Below are positions 1 to 8,358 of a DNA stretch of 40,046 nucleotides, in pieces. The position numbers and the translations under genes are program-made. Origin of the DNA: Microthrixaceae bacterium (lineage in GTDB: Bacteria; Actinomycetota; Acidimicrobiia; Acidimicrobiales; Microtrichaceae); assembly GCA_020027475.1 (NCBI GenBank), contig JAHRAZ010000118.1, positions 88,929 through 128,974 of the forward strand, given 5' to 3'. Each line of letters begins with the position of its first letter. Position 1 is the first letter of the stretch. Below the pieces are notes generated by a model, which saw only the letters and a program-made list of their open reading frames with translations, was not told the DNA's origin and did not search any database.

Positions 1-383
1 GCGCCCGGATCACCGGACCCGTCGTCAACCACCACCACCGATTTCACACTGGCTGACAGATCGCCCAGCGATCGAACGCCATCCGGATTGTCACGGACCG
101 CCACCACCGCTGTCACGTCCCGACCGCTGAATCGCGAAGGAACACCATCTAACACCGGATGCGCGGCCCCGGAATCAACAAGGCGCCGCAGAAGATGCCT
201 GGCGGCCTCATTGTTGGCTGATACCTGTCGGTCAGAGTCCAACTGACCGAGAATCTCGTCACCAGCATCACTCACCCGGAACATCCGCATCGGCGCTCCA
301 CCCACCCATACCCCCGGTGCGACCCTGCGCAGCGTGAGGTCGGCGGACACGGTCAGCAACTCCGCTGATGATGAACCAGGCAT
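1..383 (-). CDS. mftF: MftF, mycofactocin glycosyltransferase (N-terminal part, runs off the left edge)
   Basis: Not closed in the window; read by translating the minus strand from an ATG at 383-381. About 127 residues are visible. They start with a beta-rich N-terminal region (LRRVAPGVWVGGAPMRMFRV), as in MftF before its GT2 domain. The beginning of the GT2 fold follows, with VVVVDDGSGDPG near residue 115-127, including the DDGS nucleotide-sugar motif. In the known pathway MftF adds glucose units to premycofactocin. The ATG lies one base after the stop of the upstream SDR gene (TGA-C-ATG), so the two are co-transcribed and probably translationally coupled. The C-terminal catalytic part and membrane segments lie outside the window. 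Confidence 0.88.
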   Translation of the reverse strand, partial: MPGSSSAELLTVSADLTLRRVAPGVWVGGAPMRMFRVSDAGDEILGQLDSDRQVSANNEAARHLLRRLVDSGAAHPVLDGVPSRFSGRDVTAVVAVRDNPDGVRSLGDLSASVKSVVVVDDGSGDPG

Positions 384-384
384 G

Positions 385-1152
385 TCAGGTCGCCGTCATT
401 CCACCATCCACCGAAAGCACCGAACCTGTGACGGCCGACGCACCATCGGAACACAGCCAGACGATCGCATCGGCGATCTCGTCAGGCTGCAGTATCCGTT
501 GGTTCGCGTGGTGATTGGCAAACTCGGACGAGTCCTCCAGTGAGTACACATCTGCTGATGCTTCCAGCAAGGTTGTGGCAGTGGCTCCCGGGGCAACCGC
601 GTTGGCGGTCACTCCCGTGTCGGCCAAGTCGGCTGCCAAGGATCTGATCAGCCCCACAACCCCATGCTTGGCGGCAGCGTAGGCGCCCATGAGGTGCAAT
701 CCCCTCATCGATGCGGCGGATGCCACAGCCACGAATCTCCCCGGGTTCTCCGATTCGATCATGGCCGGCACGGTTACAAACGCAGTGTTGAACACACCAT
801 CGAGATTCACTGCCATCATCTGTCGCCAGACGGCCTCGGGGGTGTCCCAGATCTCCTTGCCGCCCCACACCGCGCCGGCGGCGCACACCACCACGTCGAA
901 TTCGTGGTCCTCGAGGCATCCGGCGAGGGAAGTGCTGTCGCGGACATCAGCGGCCACACCCTCGGCCGACTCCCCACAGGCCTCAACCGTCGTGGCCAGA
1001 TCCTCGAAGGTGGAGAATGGGTAATCCAGCGCCGGGTCATCCGCGCAGATGTCCAGGCAGACCACACGGTCCCCAGCCTCGGCCAGCCTGATGGCGGTGG
1101 CCGCGCCGATACCCCTTGCTGCTCCGGTAACCAGAACCGAACGCTCACTCAT
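385..1152 (-). CDS. Mycofactocin-coupled SDR oxidoreductase
   Basis: A 255-residue short-chain dehydrogenase. It has the dinucleotide motif GAARGIG at 10-16, N116 and the catalytic S145/Y158/K162 set. An insertion follows the second beta strand (LDICADDPALDYPFSTFEDL, about 33-52). This CADDPAL-type insert is typical of the mycofactocin-coupled SDR subfamilies, which are thought to hold NAD(H) so tightly that it is regenerated in place by mycofactocin. I chose the ATG at 1152; the open frame continues to 1215, but those residues have no family match. The hexamer CATTCT lies 7 nt before the ATG and there is no clear Shine-Dalgarno. It overlaps nothing upstream and is divergent from the ETF operon. 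The substrate is unknown, presumably an alcohol or ketone. Confidence 0.9.
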   Translation of the reverse strand: MSERSVLVTGAARGIGAATAIRLAEAGDRVVCLDICADDPALDYPFSTFEDLATTVEACGESAEGVAADVRDSTSLAGCLEDHEFDVVVCAAGAVWGGKEIWDTPEAVWRQMMAVNLDGVFNTAFVTVPAMIESENPGRFVAVASAASMRGLHLMGAYAAAKHGVVGLIRSLAADLADTGVTANAVAPGATATTLLEASADVYSLEDSSEFANHHANQRILQPDEIADAIVWLCSDGASAVTGSVLSVDGGMTAT

Positions 1153-1179
1153 CGCCCCAAGAATGTCATGCCAGCTCGA

Positions 1180-1210
1180 TTGATCCCGAATATTGCGCGG
1201 ACGGTAGCGT
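1180..1210 (+). promoter_or_regulatory. Candidate leaderless promoter of the ETF/mftE operon
   Basis: TTGATC (1180-1185) and TAGCGT (1205-1210) are separated by 19 bases and end 8 bases before the ATG at 1219. There is no Shine-Dalgarno. This fits a -35/-10 pair giving a leaderless transcript. It lies in the 66-bp divergent region shared with the SDR gene. Confidence 0.45.
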
Positions 1211-1218
1211 GGCATCCG

Positions 1219-2139
1219 ATGATCGCAGTGGTCCCGATTCGCGACGGAGAACTCCCGGCAGGTGGTGCAGAGTCCGTCGCCGAGGCCGGGGGTCGAGTTC
1301 TGCTGGTTGGGGAATCACCATTGAAAGCATTGACCGCACTGAAGGGGATAGCCACCGAAATCCAGTACTGGGACACACCAGGTTTCGCCCCGGGGATGTG
1401 GGCCGCTGCACTGTCCGATGAACTGCTCGCGGAGGACATCGTACTTCTGCCGGCCAGTCCCGACGGCCGCGATCTGGCGCCCCGCCTCGCGGCTCAGCTC
1501 GAACGACCTCTGTTTGCCGGTGCGATCGAGGTCCGCGCGCATGGAGTCACCTGCATCGGATTCCAGGGGATCGTGATGGTGGAACACCTGCTTGGCGGCG
1601 CAAGCATCGTGACCCTGCAACCGGGAGTCCGCGGGATCGACCCGTTGGACATCGACCTGCCGGAGCCGGTGGCCATGAATCCTTCGGTTTCCCCCGGGAA
1701 CGCGCCCGTGCCCGACGCTGAGATTATGGAGGTGCTGCCTCCCGACGTCACAACCATGGATCTGGCGGAAGCACCCCGGATCCTCGGCGGAGGAAACGGG
1801 CTGGAGTCTGCCGAGCGCTTCGAACAACTGGGGCGCATCGCCAAGGCCCTGAATGCTTCGGTCGGAACCACACGCGTGATCACCGACAAAAGCTGGCTGC
1901 CGCACAGCCGACAGATCGGAACCACCGGAGTGGTGGTGAACCCTGAGTTGTACATGGCATTCGGCATCTCGGGAGCAGTCCAGCACACCTCGGGACTCGG
2001 TCAGCCACTGCACACGATTTCGGTGAACACCGAACCTCACTGCCCAATGATGGATCTGGCCGACCTTGCAATCGTCAGTGACGCCAACGAGACGCTGACT
2101 GAACTCGAACGGCTCCTGATGCTCCGAGGTTCACCATGA
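1219..2139 (+). CDS. Electron transfer flavoprotein alpha-like subunit (FixB type), mycofactocin-associated
   Basis: A 306-residue ETF-alpha/FixB-like protein. The N-terminal adenine-nucleotide-hydrolase-like domain starts IAVVPIRDGELP. The C-terminal FAD domain at about 186-260 carries RILGGGNGL, the S-T/Q-IG-TTG stretch and the family signature YMAFGISGAVQH near 245-256. It should form a heterodimer with the beta-like subunit three genes downstream and pass electrons to the FixC-like protein that follows. The ATG at 1219 was chosen because the family begins at MIAVV; the open frame extends much further upstream, but only as antisense to the SDR gene. It is the first gene of a six-gene rightward operon that includes mftE, hence the proposed link to mycofactocin. 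Confidence 0.88.
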   Translation: MIAVVPIRDGELPAGGAESVAEAGGRVLLVGESPLKALTALKGIATEIQYWDTPGFAPGMWAAALSDELLAEDIVLLPASPDGRDLAPRLAAQLERPLFAGAIEVRAHGVTCIGFQGIVMVEHLLGGASIVTLQPGVRGIDPLDIDLPEPVAMNPSVSPGNAPVPDAEIMEVLPPDVTTMDLAEAPRILGGGNGLESAERFEQLGRIAKALNASVGTTRVITDKSWLPHSRQIGTTGVVVNPELYMAFGISGAVQHTSGLGQPLHTISVNTEPHCPMMDLADLAIVSDANETLTELERLLMLRGSP

Positions 2140-2216
2140 AACCCGGGGAAGAGGTGAGTCCCGAGGAATCACCGAGTACTGCAGAATCGTCACCAGTGGG
2201 CGCAGGAGGTGCGGAA

Positions 2217-3506
2217 GTGGACGCAATCGTCGTCGGAGCCGGTCCAGCCGGCAGCGCGGCGGCTCTGGAACTGGCCCGGAATGGCCATTCGGTGGTCCTT
2301 CTCGAACGTGGACCCTTCCCTGGATCCAAAAACATGTACGGCGGTGTCATCTACGGCCGAATCCTCGACGCACTGGTGCCGAAGTGGTGGGAAGAGGCTC
2401 CCATCCAGCGCTGGGTGACCCGGCGCCAGACCATGATGCTCAGCGGCGATCAGGCCCTCACCATCGACTACCGCTCCGACCGGTGGGGAGATCCTCCGTA
2501 CAACGGTGCGACTGCCTACAGACCGGACTTCGACCACTGGCTCGCGGACAAGGCTGCTGAGGCCGGGGCGCACTTGGTTTGTTCCACCACTGCAACCGGG
2601 CTGATCCACGAAGGTGACCAGGTGGTCGGAGTCACCACGGACAGGCCGGGCGGTGAACTGAGGGCGAAGGTCGTGATCGCCTGTGACGGCGCCAACTCCT
2701 TCCTCGCCAGGGAAGCGGGCCTGTACGAGAATCTGGATCCTGCCAACTTCACCGTGGGTGTGAAGGAGACGATTGCCCTTCCGCCTGAAGTGATCAACGC
2801 CAGGTTCGGGGTACGCGGTGATCACGGCGTGGATATCAAGATCCTTGGTTGCACCGGTGGGGTGCCAGGTGGCGGATTTGTCTACACCAACCGCGACACC
2901 GTGTCGGTGGGACTGGTGCTGTCGCTGACCGGACTGGCCAAAGGCGACAGGCGACCCGAGCAGCTCTTGCACCGGATGAAACACCATCCGGGCATCGCTC
3001 CCCTGGTGGAGGGCGGAGAAGTCAGGGAATACTCGGCACACATGATCCCCGAAGGCGGCTACGACGCCATGCCGGAACTCGTTGGCAACGGACTGCTCGT
3101 TGCCGGCGATGCCGCATCGATGTGTCTGGCTGCCGGCGTCTGGCTCGAAGGCGTGAACTTCGCGATCGGCTCGGGTGCTGCCGCCGGACGGGCCGGCCAC
3201 CGCGCAATTCAAAGAGGTGATACCTCCGCCGCAGGTCTCGCGGGATACCGGACGCGGCTGGAATCATCCTTCGTGCTCTCCGATCACCGGAAGCTACGCG
3301 AAATTCCCCACCTGGTGATGGGCGACCTGGCTCAGACCCGGCTCCCGGGGATGGCCTGCGGAGTGGCAGAGCAGTTCTTCCACGTTGACAATCCGGCTCC
3401 CAAACCCGGCTTGCGTCGGATAATCCGCAGCGAGATGAAGGCCAACGGAGTGCGAATGCGGGATCTGGTCCGTGAGTCGGTCAAGGCGATCAGGGGATTC
3501 GGATGA
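2217..3506 (+). CDS. FixC-like flavoprotein (ETF:quinone oxidoreductase family)
   Basis: A 429-residue FAD protein of the geranylgeranyl-reductase/FixC family. The Rossmann motif GAGPAGS is at 7-13 and LLERGPFPGSKNMYGGVIYG follows. IACDGANS is in the middle, and a late FAD motif LLVAGDAASM is followed by GVNFAIGSG. FixC proteins resemble ETF-quinone oxidoreductase without its Fe-S domain, which is supplied by FixX; here FixX is the next gene. Start choice: an in-frame ATG at 2136 overlaps the preceding stop, but the extra 27 codons are Ser/Glu/Pro-rich with low GC at third positions. A perfect AGGAGG (2204-2209) sits 7 nt before the GTG at 2217. The longer start remains possible. Confidence 0.87.
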   Translation: MDAIVVGAGPAGSAAALELARNGHSVVLLERGPFPGSKNMYGGVIYGRILDALVPKWWEEAPIQRWVTRRQTMMLSGDQALTIDYRSDRWGDPPYNGATAYRPDFDHWLADKAAEAGAHLVCSTTATGLIHEGDQVVGVTTDRPGGELRAKVVIACDGANSFLAREAGLYENLDPANFTVGVKETIALPPEVINARFGVRGDHGVDIKILGCTGGVPGGGFVYTNRDTVSVGLVLSLTGLAKGDRRPEQLLHRMKHHPGIAPLVEGGEVREYSAHMIPEGGYDAMPELVGNGLLVAGDAASMCLAAGVWLEGVNFAIGSGAAAGRAGHRAIQRGDTSAAGLAGYRTRLESSFVLSDHRKLREIPHLVMGDLAQTRLPGMACGVAEQFFHVDNPAPKPGLRRIIRSEMKANGVRMRDLVRESVKAIRGFG

Positions 3507-3796
3507 GCGGCTACTCACAGATCAGCTTCGAAACGCGCATGGATTCGGTGGAATTCCGTGTGGCTGAGCGCGCCCACATCACAGTTGACGACACGTTGTG
3601 TCGCGACTGTTCCGTGCGCGGCTGCATCACCGCGTGCCCCGCGAACCTGTTCGTCCCCACCTCCGACGGTGGAATCGTCTTCAACTACGAACAGTGCTTC
3701 GAATGCGGCGCCTGCTCCCTTGCATGCAACACCGAAGGTGCCATCGATTGGTCCTATCCGGAGGGCGGCCATGGAGTGGTGTTCCACAAGACATGA
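3503..3796 (+). CDS. FixX-like ferredoxin with eight cysteines
   Basis: A 97-residue ferredoxin-like protein. The start overlaps the FixC-like stop by four bases (ATGA). The cysteines are C33, C36, C41 and C45 (followed by Pro), then C65, C68, C71 and C75. The second half, FECGACSLACN then WSYPEGGHGVVF, matches FixX proteins, which carry electrons between the FixC flavin and a quinone or ferredoxin. The FixX I remember from enterobacteria has fewer cysteines and a single 4Fe-4S site; here the CX2CX4CX3CP set would allow a second cluster. It is the third gene of the ETF/mftE operon. The cluster count is inferred from cysteine spacing only. Confidence 0.88.
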   Translation: MSGYSQISFETRMDSVEFRVAERAHITVDDTLCRDCSVRGCITACPANLFVPTSDGGIVFNYEQCFECGACSLACNTEGAIDWSYPEGGHGVVFHKT

Positions 3797-4680
3797 GCTC
3801 ACCCCGCACATTCGCGCCACCAGTGGTGGCGGCCTGCATCAAGTGGGTTGACCTCCGACCGGAACTTGATCCTGTGCAAGGTTCCTTGGCCCCTTCGCTC
3901 CATGGCGGGGGATTTTCGGCTGCCGACCTGTCGGCCGCGGAGACAGCCCTCAGTCTCGCCCAGGCCTGGTCGGGAAGTGCGGTACTCGTGTGCGCCGGAC
4001 CTGCCAACGCCGACCGCTCACTGTTGGATGTAGCGGCGTCCGGGTTCTCGAGAACCGTCCGGGTGGACGTTCCCGGACAGTTGGCAACAGCCACCGTGGC
4101 CGAGTTGTTGGTGCGAACGCTCGGGCAGACGGATCTCGATGTGGATCTCGTGGTGTGCGGCGACATGTCCTATGACCGTTCGTCCGGCGCAGTTCCGGCG
4201 ATGCTCGCTCACCATCTCGATTTCTGCCAAGCCCTCGGATTGTTGTCAGTGCAACCGATGTCTGGAGAACTAGCGGAAAAACACACGATTCTCGCAACGC
4301 GACGACTCGACGGAGCACGACGCGAACGCATCAAGATTCCGATTCCGGCCGTGATTTCGGTGGAGGGCGGGATCGCCACTCTGCGGCGGGCGGGGCTGCA
4401 CGCATCAATGGGCGAAGCGGCCCGCGCCGAGGCTCGGGTGGAAACTCGCGGTGGCCACATCCACGGCCAGTCGGATCCTCCGAGAACCACTCCATGGCGG
4501 CCCAGGGCGCGTTCGCTTGCGGGACCAAGTGGGGAATCCTCGTTCGATCGAATCCTCGAGTTGACCGGCTCGCTTTCTGACACATCACCACCGCGGACTG
4601 TCAAAGCCGACCCTGCGGAGGCGGCCCGGATGATCATCGAGAGCCTCTCGGAGTGGGGATACCTGGGTAACGATGACTGA
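3793..4680 (+). CDS. Electron transfer flavoprotein beta-like subunit (FixA type), mycofactocin-associated
   Basis: A 295-residue ETF-beta-like protein; its ATG overlaps the FixX stop (ATGA). It begins with AACIKWVDLRPELDP, as ETF-beta proteins begin with a Lys-containing strand. The central VDLVVCGDMSYDRSSGAVPA corresponds to the AMP/FAD-binding DLVLxGxxxxDxxxGxV region. IKIPIPAVISVEGGI matches the late strand of the family. The C-terminus carries a long, low-complexity linker (about 215-270) before a short helix. With the alpha subunit at 1219-2139 it should make the heterodimer feeding the FixC/FixX pair. The order alpha, FixC, FixX, beta differs from the usual fixABCX order. Its stop overlaps the mftE start. 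Confidence 0.85.
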   Translation: MSSPRTFAPPVVAACIKWVDLRPELDPVQGSLAPSLHGGGFSAADLSAAETALSLAQAWSGSAVLVCAGPANADRSLLDVAASGFSRTVRVDVPGQLATATVAELLVRTLGQTDLDVDLVVCGDMSYDRSSGAVPAMLAHHLDFCQALGLLSVQPMSGELAEKHTILATRRLDGARRERIKIPIPAVISVEGGIATLRRAGLHASMGEAARAEARVETRGGHIHGQSDPPRTTPWRPRARSLAGPSGESSFDRILELTGSLSDTSPPRTVKADPAEAARMIIESLSEWGYLGNDD

Positions 4681-5377
4681 ACTTGCGGCCATGCGCTGGC
4701 CCGAGATCACCGGCAGCCGAATACTGGCTGTGCCGTTGGGTAGCTGCGAGCAGCACGGCCCACATCTGCCTCTCAACACCGACACGATCATCGCCGAGGA
4801 ATTGAGCCTGTCTCTGGCCCGACTGCGCCCCATCGTCGTGGTGGCTCCGGCGATTTCCCTGGGAGCTTCCGGGGAACACCAGGGATTCCCCGGCACCATC
4901 TCGATCGGCACGTCAACCTTGGGCGACGTCATCGTGGAACTCGTTCGCAGCGCGATCCCCCCGCAGGACTCGGAGTTGCCGAAACCGTTCGCCGCAGTGT
5001 TGTTGGTCAACGGCCACGGTGGCAATGTGGCAGCCGTGGGCAACGCCGTGTCGCTACTGCGCACCGAGGGTCGCACGGTGGGCTCGTGGAACCCTCACCT
5101 TCGCGACGCCGACGCCCACGCCGGACACACAGAGACGTCCTTGATGCTCCACCTTCGGCCGGAAGCTGTGGTGATGGATCTGGCGGAAGCGGGAAACACC
5201 AGGCCCGTGGACCATCTGGAAAGGGAATTGACGGAGTCCGGGGTACTCGCCTTGTCCTCCAACGGGGTGCTCGGAAACCCCGAAACAGCAAATGCGCGCG
5301 ATGGCGAGCAGATTCATGCACAGTTGACCGACTCACTCGTTGACGCCGCCGACCACCTCGAGAAGAACCATGACTGA
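4673..5377 (+). CDS. mftE: MftE, mycofactocin precursor peptidase (creatininase family)
   Basis: A 234-residue creatininase-fold metallohydrolase. The metal-binding signature SCEQHGPHLPLNTD gives E26, H28 and D37, followed by NGHGGN at 113-118 and HAGHTE at 149-154. This is the pattern of MftE, which cuts the modified MftA peptide to release the C-terminal Val-Tyr-derived heterocycle (AHDP) before oxidation and glycosylation. Its length fits the family. The ATG is 5 nt upstream of the ETF-beta stop (overlap), and the next gene again overlaps its end. MftE is therefore translated with the ETF/Fix genes and not with mftABC, which are about 11 kb away on the other strand. Confidence 0.93.
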   Translation: MTELAAMRWPEITGSRILAVPLGSCEQHGPHLPLNTDTIIAEELSLSLARLRPIVVVAPAISLGASGEHQGFPGTISIGTSTLGDVIVELVRSAIPPQDSELPKPFAAVLLVNGHGGNVAAVGNAVSLLRTEGRTVGSWNPHLRDADAHAGHTETSLMLHLRPEAVVMDLAEAGNTRPVDHLERELTESGVLALSSNGVLGNPETANARDGEQIHAQLTDSLVDAADHLEKNHD

Positions 5378-6293
5378 ACGTTCAGGCCGGTCCAGCCACG
5401 GCCACGATCACGGAACCGCGCTTGCGCGGTCGGGGGAAGCAGCCAAGAAGCCACTGACGATCGCCTTGGTGATCACCTCGGCCACCCTGGTGCTTCAAGT
5501 GATCTTCGGATTCACCACCGGATCACTGTCCCTGCTCACCGACGCAGCACATCTGCTCACTGATGTGGGCGGAATCGTCCTGGCGCTCGCGGCGGTGACT
5601 CTCGCATCGAGACCCACCCGCGACGACCGGACGTTCGGTCTGTACCGCCTCGAGGTTCTGTCCGCGCTCGCCAATGCCGCACTTCTGGTGATGGTCGGAA
5701 TCTGGGCACTGTTCGAGGCGATCGAGAGAATCCAGAATCCTCCAGAGGTTCCCGGATGGCCCGTGCTCGTTGTTGGCGCGATCGGCCTCGTGGCGAATCT
5801 GATCTCATACAAGATCCTCTCCGGCGGAACCTCTCTGGCCGCTGCGGGGGCCCGACTCGAAGTCCTGGCCGATGCAGTCGGGTCGGTGGGTGTGGTTCTT
5901 GGCGGAGCGTTGATAATCGTCACCGGCAATCCGGTGTTCGATGCCTGGATCGGCCTCGCAATCGGATTGTGGATACTCCCCAGGGCTATCCGGCTCGGTC
6001 GGGAAGCACTGAACATCCTGCTTCAGTCGACCCCGAAGGGCGTCGACCTGAATCAGGTACGAACTGATCTGGAATCACTTGACGGTGTGATCAACGTTCA
6101 TGATCTGCACGTCTGGACCCTCACCACCGACATGGATGTTCTGACCGCCCACCTGGCCACCAGCGAGGACACCGACGCACACTCGATCCTCGACAGGAGC
6201 CGGGATGTGCTCGTCGAGGAACACGGGATTCGCCACGCCACATTGCAGGTGGAGCCGGTCAGCCACAAGGGTTGCGATCAGATCGACTGGTAG
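5370..6293 (+). CDS. Cation diffusion facilitator (CDF) metal exporter
   Basis: A 307-residue CDF/ZitB-type transporter with a His-containing N-terminus (SHGHDHG), about six hydrophobic segments and a C-terminal cytoplasmic domain (INVHDLHVWTLTTDMDVLTAH). The TM2 metal site is LLTDAAHLLTDVGG (HxxxD). The TM5 counterpart reads LEVLADAVGSVG, with Glu where zinc CDFs usually have His. The ATG at 5370 overlaps the mftE stop. I read it as a Zn/Fe/Mn-type effluxer at the inner membrane. Its place at the end of the ETF/mftE operon might reflect metal handling for MftE (a metalloenzyme) or simple readthrough. It is convergent with the OYE gene, with a 17-bp gap. Confidence 0.88.
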   Translation: MTERSGRSSHGHDHGTALARSGEAAKKPLTIALVITSATLVLQVIFGFTTGSLSLLTDAAHLLTDVGGIVLALAAVTLASRPTRDDRTFGLYRLEVLSALANAALLVMVGIWALFEAIERIQNPPEVPGWPVLVVGAIGLVANLISYKILSGGTSLAAAGARLEVLADAVGSVGVVLGGALIIVTGNPVFDAWIGLAIGLWILPRAIRLGREALNILLQSTPKGVDLNQVRTDLESLDGVINVHDLHVWTLTTDMDVLTAHLATSEDTDAHSILDRSRDVLVEEHGIRHATLQVEPVSHKGCDQIDW

Positions 6294-6310
6294 TCGGCGA
6301 GCAAGGATTC

Positions 6311-8260
6311 TCAGACGATCGCGGCGCCAGCGCGCTCGCCATCGATCACAGCGGCATGGGCACGTCTCGGGGCCACGGCGTCACCCACCCGTTCTGCCTG
6401 CATTCCCGCCCCGCGCAACTGGAAGTACAACTCGTCCGCAGGCTCGGAAGGTACTGCCAGCACCAGCCAGTCCGGTTTGCGGGTTTCCATTCGGCCAGTC
6501 GGATGGTGTTGCAGACTCACCACCCGACCCTCGACACCCATCGGGACCAGTTCGGTTGACTGCACGATGCCCTTGGACTGTGCCCGGATCCAGAAGTTCT
6601 CCAGATCCAGCGTCACACCGAGATCCTGACCCACAACCATCCCCGGAGTCACAATCTCCACCTCACAACCGCGGTCAGCCAGCAACTCGGCGACGGAAGT
6701 GGCCTGGTGAAAACCGAGTTCGTCGAGAACCACCACGGATCCGTCGGGATGAACGTCTCCAGTGATCACGTCGCGAACATCCACTATCCACTCGGCGGAC
6801 GGTGGAGCCCACCAGGGACGGGCGGGCACCGACCCGGTGGCGATGATCACCTGCGCCGGATCGCGTCGTATCACCTCCGCCAAGTCGACTCTGATGCCAT
6901 ATTCAATGGCCACGCCCGTTCGAGTGCATTCGTGCAACTGGTTCCGCACCAGGTCACCGAATTCAGCGCGATTCGGAACCGAGGCAGCCAACGCAACCTG
7001 TCCCCCGGCAGCCTCGGAGGCTTCCAGGACCGTCACGACATGCCCATTGCGAGCCGCCGCAATCGCCGCCTGCAAACCCGCCGGGCCGGCACCAACCACC
7101 AGAACCTTGCGCGGAACACGAGTCGGTCTGGCAGTGCCGACCCCGAGTGATTCGCGGCCGGTCCGCGGGTTCTCGATACAACCGAGCCAGCGGTTGAGAC
7201 CCATCCGGCCAACACATTCCTGATTGCAGGAGAGGCAAAGACGAGTGTCGTCGGAGTGGCCGGAGCGGGCCTTGGCAACGAAGTCCGGATCGGCAATCTG
7301 GCCGCGGACAACCCCAACAAGATCACAATGCCCGTCAGCGAGTGCTCGCTCGGCCTGAACAGGATCCTTGAAACGCCCGACGCCCACCACTGGCAAGTCA
7401 ACAGCCTTTCGGATCGCGGATGGGATGAACATCGCGTAGCCGGGAGGAATGTGCATCGAAGCCTCGATCATGAAGAGACTGGCGGTGGCCACCCCGATGG
7501 AAGTGTTGATGTAGTCGACATGGCCGCTGCGCTCCACGAGTCGCGCAACCTCGACTGCGTCGTCGATCGTGGTTCCACCTTCGATCAATTCATCACCGCA
7601 GATGCGGACACCCAAAGCCAGGTCGGGGCCGATGATGGAGCGAACCGCCGAGACGATCTCCAGCAGGATCCGGGCTCTGTTTGCGAGTGTCCCGCCATAG
7701 GAGTCACGCCGTTTGTTGGTGGCGGGTGAGAGAAATCCCCGCACGATGGAGGAGTGCGAACACTGGAGTTCTATGCCGTCGAAACCACCCTCGGCACAAT
7801 GCTGGGCAACGCGTGCATAAGACTCCACGATTTCGGCGATCTCGGCAACGTCAACAGCCTTCGGCACCTCCCTGAACAGCGGGTCAGCCACTGGCGACGG
7901 TGCCCACACGGGAAGACGCGAGTACATCGAAGACGCTTGTCCGCCGTTGTGATTGATCTGGGCAAATACCGGAACGCCATGACGGTGCACGGCATCGGTC
8001 ATGAGTCGGTACCGGGGAATCACATCCCTATTGAACCCGTGAATGAGTTTCTCGTAGGGCCAGTCCGTGGGGTGAGTCGAGTGTTCCTCGGTGATGATTA
8101 ACCCGGCACCGCCTGCGGCTCTCTCGGCGTAGTAATCAGCGTGCTGTTCGGTCGGCAGACCGTCCTTGGCATAGTTGGTCAGGTGCGCGGCAAAGACAAC
8201 ACGGTTTCGGACCGTGACAGGCCCGATCTGTTGTGGTGACCACAGGAGGCGCTCCGCCAT
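6311..8260 (-). CDS. Mycofactocin-system FadH/OYE-type Fe-S flavoprotein (type 2)
   Basis: A 649-residue protein laid out like 2,4-dienoyl-CoA reductase FadH. An FMN TIM barrel (about 1-330) carries VRNRVVFAAHLTNYA, FDGIELQCSHSSIVRGFLSP and RRDSYGG. A 4Fe-4S cysteine set (CLSCNQECVGRMG then CIENP) leads to C-terminal FAD/NAD domains starting VVGAGPAGLQAA. The opening sequence matches the OYE type that clusters with mycofactocin genes. It presumably moves electrons between NAD(P)H or a carrier and an enone-type substrate; the true substrate is unknown. The ATG at 8260 follows TAGTTT by 6 nt without a Shine-Dalgarno, so it is probably leaderless. A paralogue lies at 11924-13909. Confidence 0.87.
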   Translation of the reverse strand: MAERLLWSPQQIGPVTVRNRVVFAAHLTNYAKDGLPTEQHADYYAERAAGGAGLIITEEHSTHPTDWPYEKLIHGFNRDVIPRYRLMTDAVHRHGVPVFAQINHNGGQASSMYSRLPVWAPSPVADPLFREVPKAVDVAEIAEIVESYARVAQHCAEGGFDGIELQCSHSSIVRGFLSPATNKRRDSYGGTLANRARILLEIVSAVRSIIGPDLALGVRICGDELIEGGTTIDDAVEVARLVERSGHVDYINTSIGVATASLFMIEASMHIPPGYAMFIPSAIRKAVDLPVVGVGRFKDPVQAERALADGHCDLVGVVRGQIADPDFVAKARSGHSDDTRLCLSCNQECVGRMGLNRWLGCIENPRTGRESLGVGTARPTRVPRKVLVVGAGPAGLQAAIAAARNGHVVTVLEASEAAGGQVALAASVPNRAEFGDLVRNQLHECTRTGVAIEYGIRVDLAEVIRRDPAQVIIATGSVPARPWWAPPSAEWIVDVRDVITGDVHPDGSVVVLDELGFHQATSVAELLADRGCEVEIVTPGMVVGQDLGVTLDLENFWIRAQSKGIVQSTELVPMGVEGRVVSLQHHPTGRMETRKPDWLVLAVPSEPADELYFQLRGAGMQAERVGDAVAPRRAHAAVIDGERAGAAIV

Positions 8261-8266
8261 GCGACC

Positions 8267-8272
8267 AAACTA
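8267..8272 (-). promoter_or_regulatory. -10-like hexamer of the OYE-type gene (leaderless)
   Basis: On the minus strand TAGTTT ends 6 nt before the ATG at 8260. No Shine-Dalgarno is visible in between. This is the same arrangement as for several other genes here. Confidence 0.4.
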
Positions 8273-8358
8273 CGTGCCGACCGGAACGTCTCAAAACCAT
8301 GACCCGGTGACCCCGTCACCGACTTGGCCCGCCTCGGCTGCCGGAGGACTCAGGCAAC

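Noticed and set aside
664-1218. N-terminal extension of the ETF-alpha frame
   Set aside because: 185 extra codons lie antisense to the SDR gene and have no family similarity; the ETF fold begins at 1219.
2190-3212. 340-codon frame on the minus strand across the FixC-like gene
   Set aside because: Antisense shadow of a clear flavoprotein; no family motif and codon use follows the plus strand.
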